Of a DNA stretch of 11,942 nt, positions 1 to 6,617 are shown piece after piece. Below the pieces are notes generated by a model. That model was not told the DNA's origin. It saw nothing but the letters and a program-made list of their open reading frames with translations, and searched no databases. Where the stretch lies: NCBI GenBank assembly GCA_002887195.1, contig PJAB01001839.1:1-11942 (forward strand). Reading direction: 5' to 3'. Positions within the stretch are counted from its first letter, which is position 1. Each line of letters begins with the position of its first letter. The DNA is from Chrysochromulina parva. Taxonomy: Eukaryota; Haptophyta; Prymnesiales; Chrysochromulinaceae. The position numbers and the translations under genes are program-made.

Positions 1-12
1 GTCAGAGTCATC

Positions 13-192
13 ACACTGTGACGCAAAACCGCCACAGTGTGACGCGAAACCGCCACACTGAGGCGCTTTTCCGCCTCACTGAGGCGGAAAACCGCCTCAC
101 TGTGAGACGAAATCCGCCTCTCTGTGACGCGAAAGCGCCTCACGTGAGGCGCTTTTCCCCCTCACTGAGGCGCTTTTCCGCCTCAGTGTGAG
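13..192. repeat. left palindromic minisatellite array
   Basis: About eight degenerate units of roughly 20 bp built on CGCC(T/A)CA-n-TG(A/T)GGCG, separated by AAAA or TTTT spacers. Each unit is self-complementary. The best copy, 67-91, is a perfect inverted repeat with 12-bp arms (TTTTCCGCCTCA and its complement) around one central base. Units occur with A-type and T-type spacers, so adjacent units can also pair with one another. Confidence 0.85.
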
Positions 193-485
193 CCCACCAG
201 CGCCGCTCTGTGGCACGGCCGCACCACCGCATCTCACAGCAGAGAACGTCAACGGCTTGCATGGCCACGCGCGTACATAGATCGTCACAAAGGAAAGCTA
301 ATGATGCCACAGTGCGGCTTGACGAGAATGTAACCAAGACCATCTAGGCGGCTGCTTCACCTAGTTCCATCACAGACTCGGCACTTGAGGTGAAGCAGGT
401 CCTCGGACCGCTTCCTGATGCAGGGCGCTCGCGGTGAGATTCTCACGGTCGAATCCGACCGCGGCCGTCACTATCGCGTACCTCT

Positions 486-653
486 CATCAGCACGAGGTC
501 TGCTTCGCTGACGACGTTGATGTGGACGAGGCGCAGCTGCAGACCTGCTTTGGCAGCTCGCAAGATATCTTCGGCGCCACCGAGACGGGCTACCTTCTCT
601 TCTACGAGGCGGTGGATCGGGGTTCGTCCGGCGACTCGCCCACGAGCGGATGA
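486..653 (+). pseudogene. C-terminal fragment of a ubiquitin-specific protease (USP/UCH family)
   Basis: Reading in the frame of position 486 gives a stretch that begins with HQHEVCFADD and, after an Asp/Glu-rich linker and FGSSQDIFG, ends in ETGYLLFYEA before a TGA at 651-653. The order F-x-D-D, acidic linker, then (A/G)Y-(L/M)-LFY is the typical C-terminal end of the USP catalytic domain. The part that should precede it, GHY with the catalytic histidine, appears only as DRGRHYRV in a different frame (about 457-480). The tryptophan usually found before FDD is absent. The fragment is therefore frameshifted and truncated, with an in-frame stop at 435-437. It lies inside the putative foldback element, so it may be a captured gene piece. 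No start codon or upstream USP domain is visible. Confidence rests on the LFY motif and its spacing. Confidence 0.5.
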
Positions 654-884
654 GGTTCGCGTGCTGCCCACAGGCTCGCAGCCGCTTTCGCCGATGAGTG
701 GCTGATAGAGCGAGAGGAATCCTCGAGTGCAGACGCGGTGGGACAATCCCGTGCCGAGCGCAGGAGACAAACGCAGGTAGATCGACCTGCTCGATGGCAT
801 AAGTTGGCTGTCGGTGTGCTCGGAACCGCAACGTTATGCCGTCCGGGTGTGAAGCTGAAGAAACGTTACGTTAACGTAACGTAA
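654..884 (+). pseudogene. open stretch in frame with the USP fragment, no start codon
   Basis: Directly after the TGA that ends the USP fragment the same frame stays open for another 76 codons, to TAA at 882-884. It encodes a basic, Arg-rich peptide with a segment reading ADEWLIEREESS. I recognise no domain. It could be the decayed continuation of the same gene, or simply a chance open frame in GC-rich DNA; only its frame agreement with the preceding fragment supports it. Confidence 0.2.
863..882. repeat. 20-bp perfect palindrome
   Basis: ACGTTACGTTAACGTAACGT equals its own reverse complement and is centred on GTTAAC. The pattern is also two inverted copies of ACGTTACGTT, so it may be a dimeric binding site or a replication or transposition relic inside the repeat element. 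Confidence 0.8.
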
Positions 885-985
885 AGCAGCGGATTGTCAC
901 CGCGAATTCGGAGTGTCCTAGCCTAACCGTGTCGGAGCATATCTCGCTAATTAGCACGCTACTAAGGGGAGCTAGTTACGCGTGA

Positions 986-1029
986 CAAACGTAGGAGTTT
1001 CGAAACCTTATCGAAACCTTCCTACGTTG
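986..1029. repeat. imperfect 18-bp inverted repeat (hairpin)
   Basis: The left arm 986-1003 (CAAACGTAGGAGTTTCGA) pairs with the right arm 1011-1029 (TCGAAACCTTCCTACGTTG) with a few mismatches, leaving a seven-base loop. TCGAAACCTT is also directly repeated across the loop (1000-1020). It lies just past the end of the HTH-like fragment on the minus strand. Confidence 0.6.
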
Positions 1030-1390
1030 TAGTGATGTCGCACTCTCGCGCACACGCCCACATGAGCTCGTGCACAAACTCCTTGCTCACGCCAAAGGTG
1101 CCTTCCAGGGCGATGTTGCAAAAGGAGACGAGAGTCTCCTCCTCGTCGTCGCTGAAGATCTTGATGCTGCTCTTCGCGCCGCCCTTTCGCGACGGTTCGT
1201 ACACGGCGATCGCAGCACTTCGACTGGCAACTTCACGATCCCCCCCCACGCAGCCTTGAGCTGCGCGAACAGAGCGGGCGTGATCGTAGGGAACGAGCGG
1301 TTCAGCACATGGGTTGGGGCGGGTCCAGAAGCATGAAAAGCGCCTCAGTGTGGCGGAAAAGCGCCACAGTGAGGCGGAAAAGCGCCACAC
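1022..1390 (-). pseudogene. weak transposase-type helix-turn-helix fragment (pogo/CENP-B-like)
   Basis: The minus strand is open for 122 codons from 1390 to a TAG at 1022. The first third merely translates the minisatellite, so the nominal ATG is not credible. The last 45 residues contain FSDDEEETLVSFCN followed by GTFGVSKEFVHEL and WACARE. This resembles the (L/F)S-x-EEE-x-LV...GF/G-(V/L)-(T/S)-x-x-x-V-x-x-L pattern of the second helix-turn-helix of Tc5/pogo/CENP-B-like transposases. No DDE catalytic part follows. A G8 run at about 1241-1248 could mark a frameshift. I regard it as a possible remnant of the element's transposase; the similarity is judged by eye and could be coincidental. Confidence 0.3.
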
Positions 1391-1545
1391 TGTGGCGGAA
1401 AAGCGCCTCAGTGAGGCGGAAAAGCGCCTCAGTGTGACGGAAATAGCGCCTCAGTGGGGCGGTTTCGCCTCACAGTGAGGCGGTTTTGCGTCACAGTGAG
1501 GCGGTTTTGCGTCACACTGTGAGGAGTTTCCGCCTCACTGCACAT
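1335..1545. repeat. right palindromic minisatellite array
   Basis: About ten tandem units, mostly 21 bp, of the form CGCC(T/A)CAGTG(A/T)GGCGGAAAAG. At about 1455 the spacers switch from AAAA to TTTT, so the array is itself inverted about that point. The units match those of the left array. Their CGCCTCA/TGAGGCG arms can pair within a unit or between neighbours. Confidence 0.85.
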
Positions 1546-1663
1546 CACAGTGTGGCGTGTAGTGTGGCACTCTGACTTGGTCTGTCACTCTGGGTTGGTA
1601 CCTCCGACCTTCCTAAGTTGACTTGACTTGACTTGTCTTGATGTGGCGCGCGTCTTCCTTCCC

Positions 1664-1676
1664 AGGTACTGTACCT
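1664..1676. promoter_or_regulatory. GTAC-n-GTAC palindrome just upstream of the RTF1 start
   Basis: AGGTAC-T-GTACCT is a perfect palindrome around one central base and ends four bases before the ATG at 1681. A related palindrome lies seven bases before the start codon of the 5251-6537 gene, and a third lies between the kinase and SAXO genes. Its position suggests a core promoter, initiator-type or 5'-UTR element. A CTTGA-type pentamer repeat (about 1617-1635) precedes it. The role is inferred. Confidence 0.4.
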
Positions 1677-1680
1677 CGAC

Positions 1681-1900
1681 ATGTTTCACCCCAAGAAGCG
1701 CATTGTCGAGGACGAGGATGGCTCGCTCGTCGACCCGGGTGCGGGCTCGGTGCGGTCGCGGCATGGTGGCAAGCGTATCGTCGAGGACGAGGATGGCGAG
1801 TTTGTTGACCCGGCGGTGAGTAACAAGCGTGCCCGGTACGGCGGCAAGCGCCTCGTCGAGGACGAGGACGACGATGACGGCGACGGGCTCGTCGAAGACG

Positions 1901-1936
<36 letters not shown>

Positions 1937-4461
1937 GCGGCGACGACGACGATGACGACGGCGGGCCCGAGGACTACGACTCGGCCGACGACTACGACGA
2001 TGAGCTGTACAAGAACCCGCAGGACCGCGCCGAGCTGCTCGCCAAGTCGGACCTCGAGCGAGAGATGATCCTCTCCGACCGCCACGACCAGAAGCAGCGG
2101 CGCAACGAGACGCTGCAGGTGCGAGCCATGATGCGCGCGGAGCGCGCCAAGGCGGCGAAGGCGAAGCCTGCGGCCTCCAAGGAGCGGAACAAAGGGCAAC
2201 AGAGCACGCAGAAGGCGAAGGCGAAGGCCCAAGCCGAAATGCAGGCAAAGCGACAAGAGAAGGCCAGACGCGAGCAGCTGCGCCAGCTGGCGCGCGAGGA
2301 GAGCCGGCGTCGCGACGACGAGGCGGAGGCCGCAGCCGCGCACGACGAGGGTGCGCGCGAGGCCGCCGAGCGATCGGCGCGCGCGCCCGCGCGCGCGGCG
2401 CGCCCAGAGGCCGAGGCCGAGCCGGAGGCGCCCGCCGAGAGTGCCGCTCCGATTGAGTCCCTCGAGCGCATACGGCTCACGCGCACCAAGATCGAGCGCT
2501 GGCTGAACGAGCCGTTTTTTGAGACGGTGCTTCCGGGCTGCTTCGTGCGCGTGGGGATCGGGCAGCACGACCAGTGCCCCATCTACCGCGTGGCCGAGGT
2601 GACCGGCGTCAAGGAGGGCTTCCGCCTCTACACCATTGAGAAGAAGCAGACGACCAAGCGACTCGAGCTCCGTATTGGGGCGTCCAAGCGCTACTTTGAG
2701 ATCTCGTACATCTCGAATACGGACTTCGACATCTCTGAGCTCAACAAGTACCAGCGCATACTTCAGGTGTGTGTGGGCGTGCGTTGCGCGCGCCGCCTAC
2801 GCCACCGCCGCCGCCCGCTAAGGAAGGCTCCTCCTCGACTCCCTCGCGCCCAGCCACGTGAGCGCTATCCTGAGCACCGCGCCCGCGCGCCCCTCGTGCC
2901 CCTCCGACGCGCGGCAGGAGGCCAAGATGCGCTCGCCAACCCTCTCGACCATTGAAGCCAAGGTCGCCGAGCTCAAGGCCTGCAAGAATAAGGAGTACAC
3001 GTACGAGGAGGTCCAGAAGCTCGTCGAGGGTGAGAGGAAGTCCAATAAGATGAAGGGCAACTTTGCGCTGCGCAAGATCGAGCTGCGCACGCAGATCGAG
3101 CACATGCAAGAGAAGGCGGCTGAGTGGGCGCTGCATGTGTCCAACTTCAAGGACGGCCAAGAGGAGGGCCCCTCATCTGTCGATCCCGATAAGACGCCGG
3201 TGCCCTTCACGCCCGAACAGATCGCGGCCAAGGAAGCTGATCTCAAGGCGCTCGACGGCAAGCAAGACCTCGAGAAGCAAATCGAGCAGAAGACCAAGCT
3301 GGCCCAATCCTATCGCATCGATGACATCAACGTGCGCTTTCCCTTCCCACCTCCCTCCCCTCCTCCCTGTCCTCCACCCTCCCAGTTCCCCCCTCGCCGA
3401 CCGCCTCTTCGATGCCCTCTCTGAGCGCCCTCTAACGGGGCACGCAGGTGCGGAACCGCGAGTACCAGCGCCAGATCGAGCGCAAGGTGGGCGAGGAGAC
3501 GCGCAAGGCGGACATTGAAATCTCGGCCGGGCGCGTCCAGATGACCGACCCCTTCAAGCGCCTGCCCATCCGTCCAGTCATCTACTGGGGTATCAAGGAG
3601 GATCCCAACGGCCACCAGGCGGGGCTCGCTTTCCTTGAAGAGAACCAGAAGAAGGAGGGGGTCGTCACCACGAAGTCGGGCCTCCAGTACAAGGTGCTCA
3701 TCGAGGGTGATGGCAGGGAGCACCCGGGCATCGAGTCCAAGTGCGAGTGCCACTACGTGGGTCGGCTCCTCGACGGCACCGAGTTCGACTCGTCGTACAC
3801 ACGAGGCGAGACGGACACCTTCGAGCCTACGAAGGTCATCAAGGGATGGACGGAGGCCTTGCAGCTGATGGTCGTGGGTGACAAGTGGGAGCTGTACTGC
3901 CCCTTCGAGCTCGCGTACGGAGAGAAGGGCAAGCCCTCAGCCAAGATCCCTGCCAAGGCTATGCTCACCTTCGTCATGGAGCTCGTTAACATCAAGGGCG
4001 AGAAGATCCCATCTAGCCGCGCGCCAAGGTCCGCCCCGCTCAACACGGCGTCCCTCGTAGTGGACACGAACGCCGCCGCCGCCGCGCCGACTCCGACCAA
4101 CCCTCTTGTGAGCCCGGGCTTGGCTGCGCTTCTCGACACGCCACGAGCTGCTGCCGATGACGAACTCGGTGTGGCGGCCGAGGCCGACGCAAGCGAAGCC
4201 ATGGCCGCGGAGCCGCGTCTCACGGGCAAGCGCGCGGCGCAGCACCAGATCGACATTGACATCGACATCGACCGCGCCGTCACTGCCGACGCGGTCCCCG
4301 CGCCGCGCGCCCGCCCGCTCGCCGCGCCGCGCCCGCCGCCCGCCAGCGGCGCGGGCGCCTCGGCCAGCGGCGCCCCTGCCGGCGGCGCACCTGCCGTCGG
4401 CCAGCGCCTGAGCCTGACAGACTACAAGAGGCGGCTAAGTCTTGGGCAGGGAGTGCTTTGA
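1681..4461 (+). CDS. RTF1: RTF1 (Paf1 complex subunit) with a nested FKBP-type peptidyl-prolyl isomerase domain
   Basis: Exons 1681-2766, 2918-3331 and 3448-4461 join in phase 0 to encode 837 aa. RTF1 couples the Paf1 complex to elongating RNA polymerase II and promotes H2B ubiquitylation. Residues 6-60 hold three N-terminal repeats starting KR(I/L)VEDED. Residues 64-100 are an Asp/Gly acidic tract. Residues about 104-145 match the histone modification domain (DRAELL, LEREMILSDR). A charged helical stretch follows. Residues about 258-370 are the Plus3 domain (RTKIERWLNEPFF, GCFVRVGIG, YRVAEVTGV), which in known RTF1 binds Spt5. Exon 2 and the start of exon 3 carry the usual helical tail, ending INVRNREYQRQIE, then the MTDPFKR motif (532-538). 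Residues about 568-684 form a complete FKBP domain that keeps HYVG, EFDSSY, VIKGW, AYG and LTF, so the isomerase is probably active. After a low-complexity linker, residues 764-775 (HQIDIDIDID) and 821-829 (LSLTDYKRR) match the conserved RTF1 C-terminal end, which in yeast binds the Paf1 complex. The FKBP domain therefore sits inside RTF1, within one uninterrupted exon. The ATG at 1681 is the first in frame and precedes the repeats. Confidence 0.92.
1696..1869 (+). repeat. 75-bp coding repeats at the N-terminus of RTF1
   Basis: Two full copies of 75 bp (25 codons) at 1696-1770 and 1771-1845 and a third truncated copy from 1846 each begin with codons for KR(I/L)VEDED. The copies have diverged at synonymous and non-synonymous sites, so the duplication is not recent. 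Confidence 0.8.
1858..1990 (+). repeat. GAC/GGC trinucleotide tract encoding poly-Asp/Gly
   Basis: Runs of GAC and GAT codons interrupted by six consecutive GGC codons form an in-frame microsatellite in RTF1 that encodes the acidic tract. Such tracts change length easily, so the number of Asp and Gly residues may vary between strains. Confidence 0.85.
2767..2917 (+). other. RTF1 intron 1 (151 bp, phase 0)
   Basis: The donor is TTCAG|GTGTGT and the acceptor GCGGCAG|GAGGCC. Removing it joins the Plus3 end (YQRILQ) to EAKMRSPTLSTIE, restoring the spacing seen in RTF1 proteins. Both borders carry CAGG. The length is not a multiple of three. Confidence 0.85.
3332..3447 (+). other. RTF1 intron 2 (116 bp, phase 0)
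   Basis: The donor is ATCAAC|GTGCGC and the acceptor CACGCAG|GTGCGG, with a strong pyrimidine tract of C and T runs in between. Splicing joins YRIDDIN to VRNREYQ, which matches the conserved RTF1 segment ending in IN-x-RNRE. GTGCG is present at both borders as a 5-bp direct repeat. Confidence 0.9.
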
Positions 4462-5250
4462 TCGCCTAGCTTTGCTCCCCGTACCCACCTTGAAGCACGC
4501 GTGGCGGTGGTATGGCTAGGTAGCCGTATCTTTGGCGCAATGTGAGTCGATGGCGCCCGCTAAGGCGCCCGTGGCGCCCGCTTAGGCGCTCGCGCTGGAA
4601 AGAGCATCGCAGATAATACAACTGGACAGAATGCATTCCACTCCCAACGCAGGTGTAGGGCGTGGGCCCTCAAGATGAATCCGACACTGTGAAGGTCTAA
4701 GAGAGAACATGTGAAGATATGAACTACACAATCACGTTCTGAGTCTTCTATCCCGGTATCACGGTATGCACCGATCGCCGCCATCGGAATGTGGCACGTG
4801 TGCCAGCGCGCGTGGAGCCGAGCGGCGCAAAGACCCCGCGCCGCGCGGCAAAGCCGGGCGCGAAGCTGCAAAGTGAATTATTATATTCATCGGCGGGACC
4901 ATGCACCATCAACCGCCCCGCGCACCGCGAGGTGGAAGGGAACTGGGAAGCAGTAACGCTCGGGGCGCCGGCGGGGTGTGTGCTATGAGAGCGCCCGCCG
5001 CTGGCGCCGCGCCCTGCCCACGTGCCAGCGCCTCCGCTGGTGTCCTGCCGTCCGGCATCGTCTCCATCGCATCCCCGCCACGACTGACGCGGGGCGACCA
5101 TGACCTCAGTGCCTCTAGCACCGACTATCCGGATTGTCATACAACATGGCTTCCTACCCCCGCGGGCGGCGGGGCGTGACTACTAGCTAAACACTATGGG
5201 ATCTCGTGATGCGAGTCGCGCCTTGCTCGCGCCGCCTCTTCGTCTGAGCT
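4462..5250. other. convergent intergenic region, no gene supported
   Basis: This lies between the 3' ends of RTF1 (+) and the KEN-box gene (-). It has no reading frame with recognisable content; the longest, about 130 codons on the minus strand at 4748-5140, is Arg/Gly/Ser-rich noise. It contains a 21-bp tandem duplication (4551-4592), an AT-rich patch near 4875-4890 and several short GC palindromes such as TGGCAC-GT-GTGCCA at about 4793-4806. No clear AATAAA poly(A) signal is visible for either gene. Confidence 0.6.
4551..4592. repeat. 21-bp tandem duplication with internal dyad
   Basis: TGGCGCCCGCTAAGGCGCCCG at 4551-4571 is followed directly by a 19/21 identical copy at 4572-4592. Each copy can fold as GCGCC...GGCGC. 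It recalls the palindromic 21-bp units at the left of the window in length and design, though not in sequence. Confidence 0.75.
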
Positions 5251-6537
5251 CTACGCGGCGAGCACAATGCTCTGCAGCACGTCGTACTCCGTGGCGGCGG
5301 CGCCAATCTCGCCCATCTCGCGCTGGCGGAGCTCCAGGAGCTGCGCGAGCCCCTCGAAGAATCGCGCGCACAACTCGAGCCCCTGGCGCGCCGTCTTCAG
5401 GTCGTTGTCATCGGCCACCTTGATGCGAACGAGTTTGCGTAGCGCGTCAGCGCGGTCCGCGAGGCTCTGCCATTCCGGCGTCGTCAGGCCCAGCTCCGTC
5501 GCCACGTTTCCGCCTGGCTGCTTCTTCGCGCTGTTATCCAGCTGCGCGTGGGCGGCCCCCTGAGCGCGCAAGCAATCTAAGAGGCTCTGGAAGATGCGAC
5601 CCTTGAGCACGCCGGTGCTGCGCGCGAGGGACGTGAGCTCATCGTCGAGGGCACGCGCATCCGCGACGCCTCGGATCGCCGCCTGCACCGCCGCGGAGCT
5701 GTTGAGTGGCGGCCGCAGCGAGCATTCGACCTCGAACGACTGCGCCTGCAGCATGCAAAGAAGGGCATCCGCCGCCGCGGGATCGGCGGCGGCGGGCTTG
5801 GCGGCGGCGGCGGTCGAGGCGGCGGGAGCGGCTGATGGAGCAGCTGGCGCGACAGAGGCGGCGGCAGCAAGCGCCGCGGCTGGCGCCGCGGCCGGTTCTG
5901 CGGCCGCTGCCGGTGCCGCTGCCGGTGCCGCGGCGACCTTGGCTCCAAGACCCTTGACCACACCGCCGAGCCCGACCGTCTTTGCAACTCCTCCGAGGCC
6001 CTTGACGCCGGCCGGCTTGGCGGCCGGGGGGGCATTCTCCTTATTAGTGGTCGCATTCTCTTTGTTCGCGGGCGCTGCGGCTGCCTTGCCCTTTTTGGCG
6101 GCCTTCTTTGGCTGCCGGTCGCTGCTGTCCTTCCGCTGATGAGTTGGCATGGCCGATGCCTTGGGTTTATCCGCGAAGGCGACCGTCTTCTCGGTCGGCT
6201 TCTCAAAGCGCAGCTTTCTTTTCGGATCCTTCCAATTGTCAGGCTCCTTGCGATCCGCCTCCATCACAAGGCCTGGGCCGATGTGGCTGTTATTGCCGAC
6301 CAGCTTGAACGGTAGATGGCGCTGCCACATATGGATGCCGATGCGCTTCTGCTTGACCACCTTGTCGCTCTTGACGACGGGCTTATCACGATTGCGCAAC
6401 ACGACGGGCACCTTGATCTTGCCCGAGAGAGGCGCAACAGCGAGTGCTGGCGCAAATGCCCCCATGAAGCCAGGAGCCTCCGACTCAAACATGGGCTTTT
6501 GAACGGAGAGGCTGAGGGCGCTCAATACAGCTTTCAT
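5251..6537 (-). CDS. unrecognised KEN-box protein with helical C-terminal domain
   Basis: A single uninterrupted frame of 428 codons. I do not recognise the family. Residues about 39-113 form a compact, basic, conserved-looking segment (KIKVPVVLRNR, RIGIHMWQRHLPF, NNSHIGPGL, NWKDPKRKLRFEKP). Residues 144-200 are Lys/Ala-rich and contain two KEN boxes (159-161 and 166-168), which are recognition motifs of the anaphase-promoting complex in known cell-cycle proteins. Residues about 201-255 are an Ala/Pro linker. Residues about 257-428 look all-helical, with Leu-rich amphipathic segments such as LARSTGVLKGRIFQSLLDCL and ARFFEGLAQLLELRQREMGE. The leader MFESEAPG and the KGKAAA-KENAP-KGLG module are shared with the kinase gene that ends only 80 bp upstream on the same strand, suggesting duplication or exchange. 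The ATG at 6537 is used because it is the first in frame and lies just after a palindromic GTAC motif; Met16 is an alternative. An unstable mitotic or spindle-associated protein is a guess. Confidence 0.75.
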   Translation of the reverse strand: MKAVLSALSLSVQKPMFESEAPGFMGAFAPALAVAPLSGKIKVPVVLRNRDKPVVKSDKVVKQKRIGIHMWQRHLPFKLVGNNSHIGPGLVMEADRKEPDNWKDPKRKLRFEKPTEKTVAFADKPKASAMPTHQRKDSSDRQPKKAAKKGKAAAAPANKENATTNKENAPPAAKPAGVKGLGGVAKTVGLGGVVKGLGAKVAAAPAAAPAAAAEPAAAPAAALAAAASVAPAAPSAAPAASTAAAAKPAAADPAAADALLCMLQAQSFEVECSLRPPLNSSAAVQAAIRGVADARALDDELTSLARSTGVLKGRIFQSLLDCLRAQGAAHAQLDNSAKKQPGGNVATELGLTTPEWQSLADRADALRKLVRIKVADDNDLKTARQGLELCARFFEGLAQLLELRQREMGEIGAAATEYDVLQSIVLAA

Positions 6538-6544
6538 TGAACAG

Positions 6545-6557
6545 AGTACAATGTACT
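6545..6557. promoter_or_regulatory. GTAC-n-GTAC palindrome just upstream of the KEN-box gene start
   Basis: AGTACA-A-TGTACT is a perfect 13-bp palindrome that ends seven bases before the start codon at 6537 on the minus strand. It occupies the same position as the palindrome before RTF1. The whole gap to the upstream kinase stop is only 80 bp, so the promoter of this gene must be very compact, or the two genes share a transcript. Confidence 0.4.
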
Positions 6558-6617
6558 TCTGTCATCTCATCACACGCACAGAACCCTCACAGCTTCGTCC
6601 TTGGGTCGCTCTGCCCT

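Larger units (their letters stand above)
1..1576. mobile_element. foldback-like element with palindromic minisatellite ends (possibly longer to the left)
   Basis: The stretch begins with GTCAGAGT followed by CACACT three bases later, and ends at 1569-1576 with the inverse, ACTCTGAC, preceded by AGTGTG. Just inside each end is an array of roughly 21-bp palindromic units. In between lie about 1.1 kb holding only degraded coding fragments. This is the structure of a foldback or MITE-like DNA element with short imperfect terminal inverted repeats and repetitive subterminal arms. The left end coincides with the window edge, so the true left boundary and any target-site duplication cannot be seen. 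The right end lies only about 105 bp before the RTF1 start codon, so the element sits in or next to that promoter. No intact transposase is visible, so it would be non-autonomous. An alternative is two independent minisatellite blocks that happen to face each other. Confidence 0.45.

Noticed and set aside
445..460. tRNA B-box-like GGTCGAATCC
   Set aside because: One base short of the GGTTCGANNCC consensus, with no A box or acceptor stem around it.
370..831. 153-codon minus-strand open frame opposite the USP fragment
   Set aside because: Arg/Pro/Ser-rich with no domain. The plus strand in the same place reads as a USP C-terminus.
13..1545. CRISPR array
   Set aside because: Units are contiguous palindromes with 4-6-base spacers, not conserved repeats with unique long spacers, and the genome is eukaryotic.
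1585..2568. 327-codon open frame on the minus strand, Leu/Val/Arg-rich
   Set aside because: It is the mirror of the RTF1 exon, whose GAC/GAG-rich codons give Val/Leu on the opposite strand. The plus strand carries clear HMD and Plus3 domains.
2818..3297. 159-codon minus-strand open frame opposite RTF1 exon 2
   Set aside because: Ser/Leu-rich shadow of a charged helical exon whose plus-strand product aligns with RTF1.
3448..4461. Independent FKBP gene starting at GTG or at an internal ATG
   Set aside because: The frame starts with RTF1 sequence and ends with the RTF1 C-terminal motif, and a proper acceptor (GCAG) precedes it, so it is exon 3.
4748..5140. 130-codon minus-strand frame in the convergent intergenic region
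   Set aside because: Composition is that of translated GC-rich noise, with no domain, no splice support and no promoter signal.
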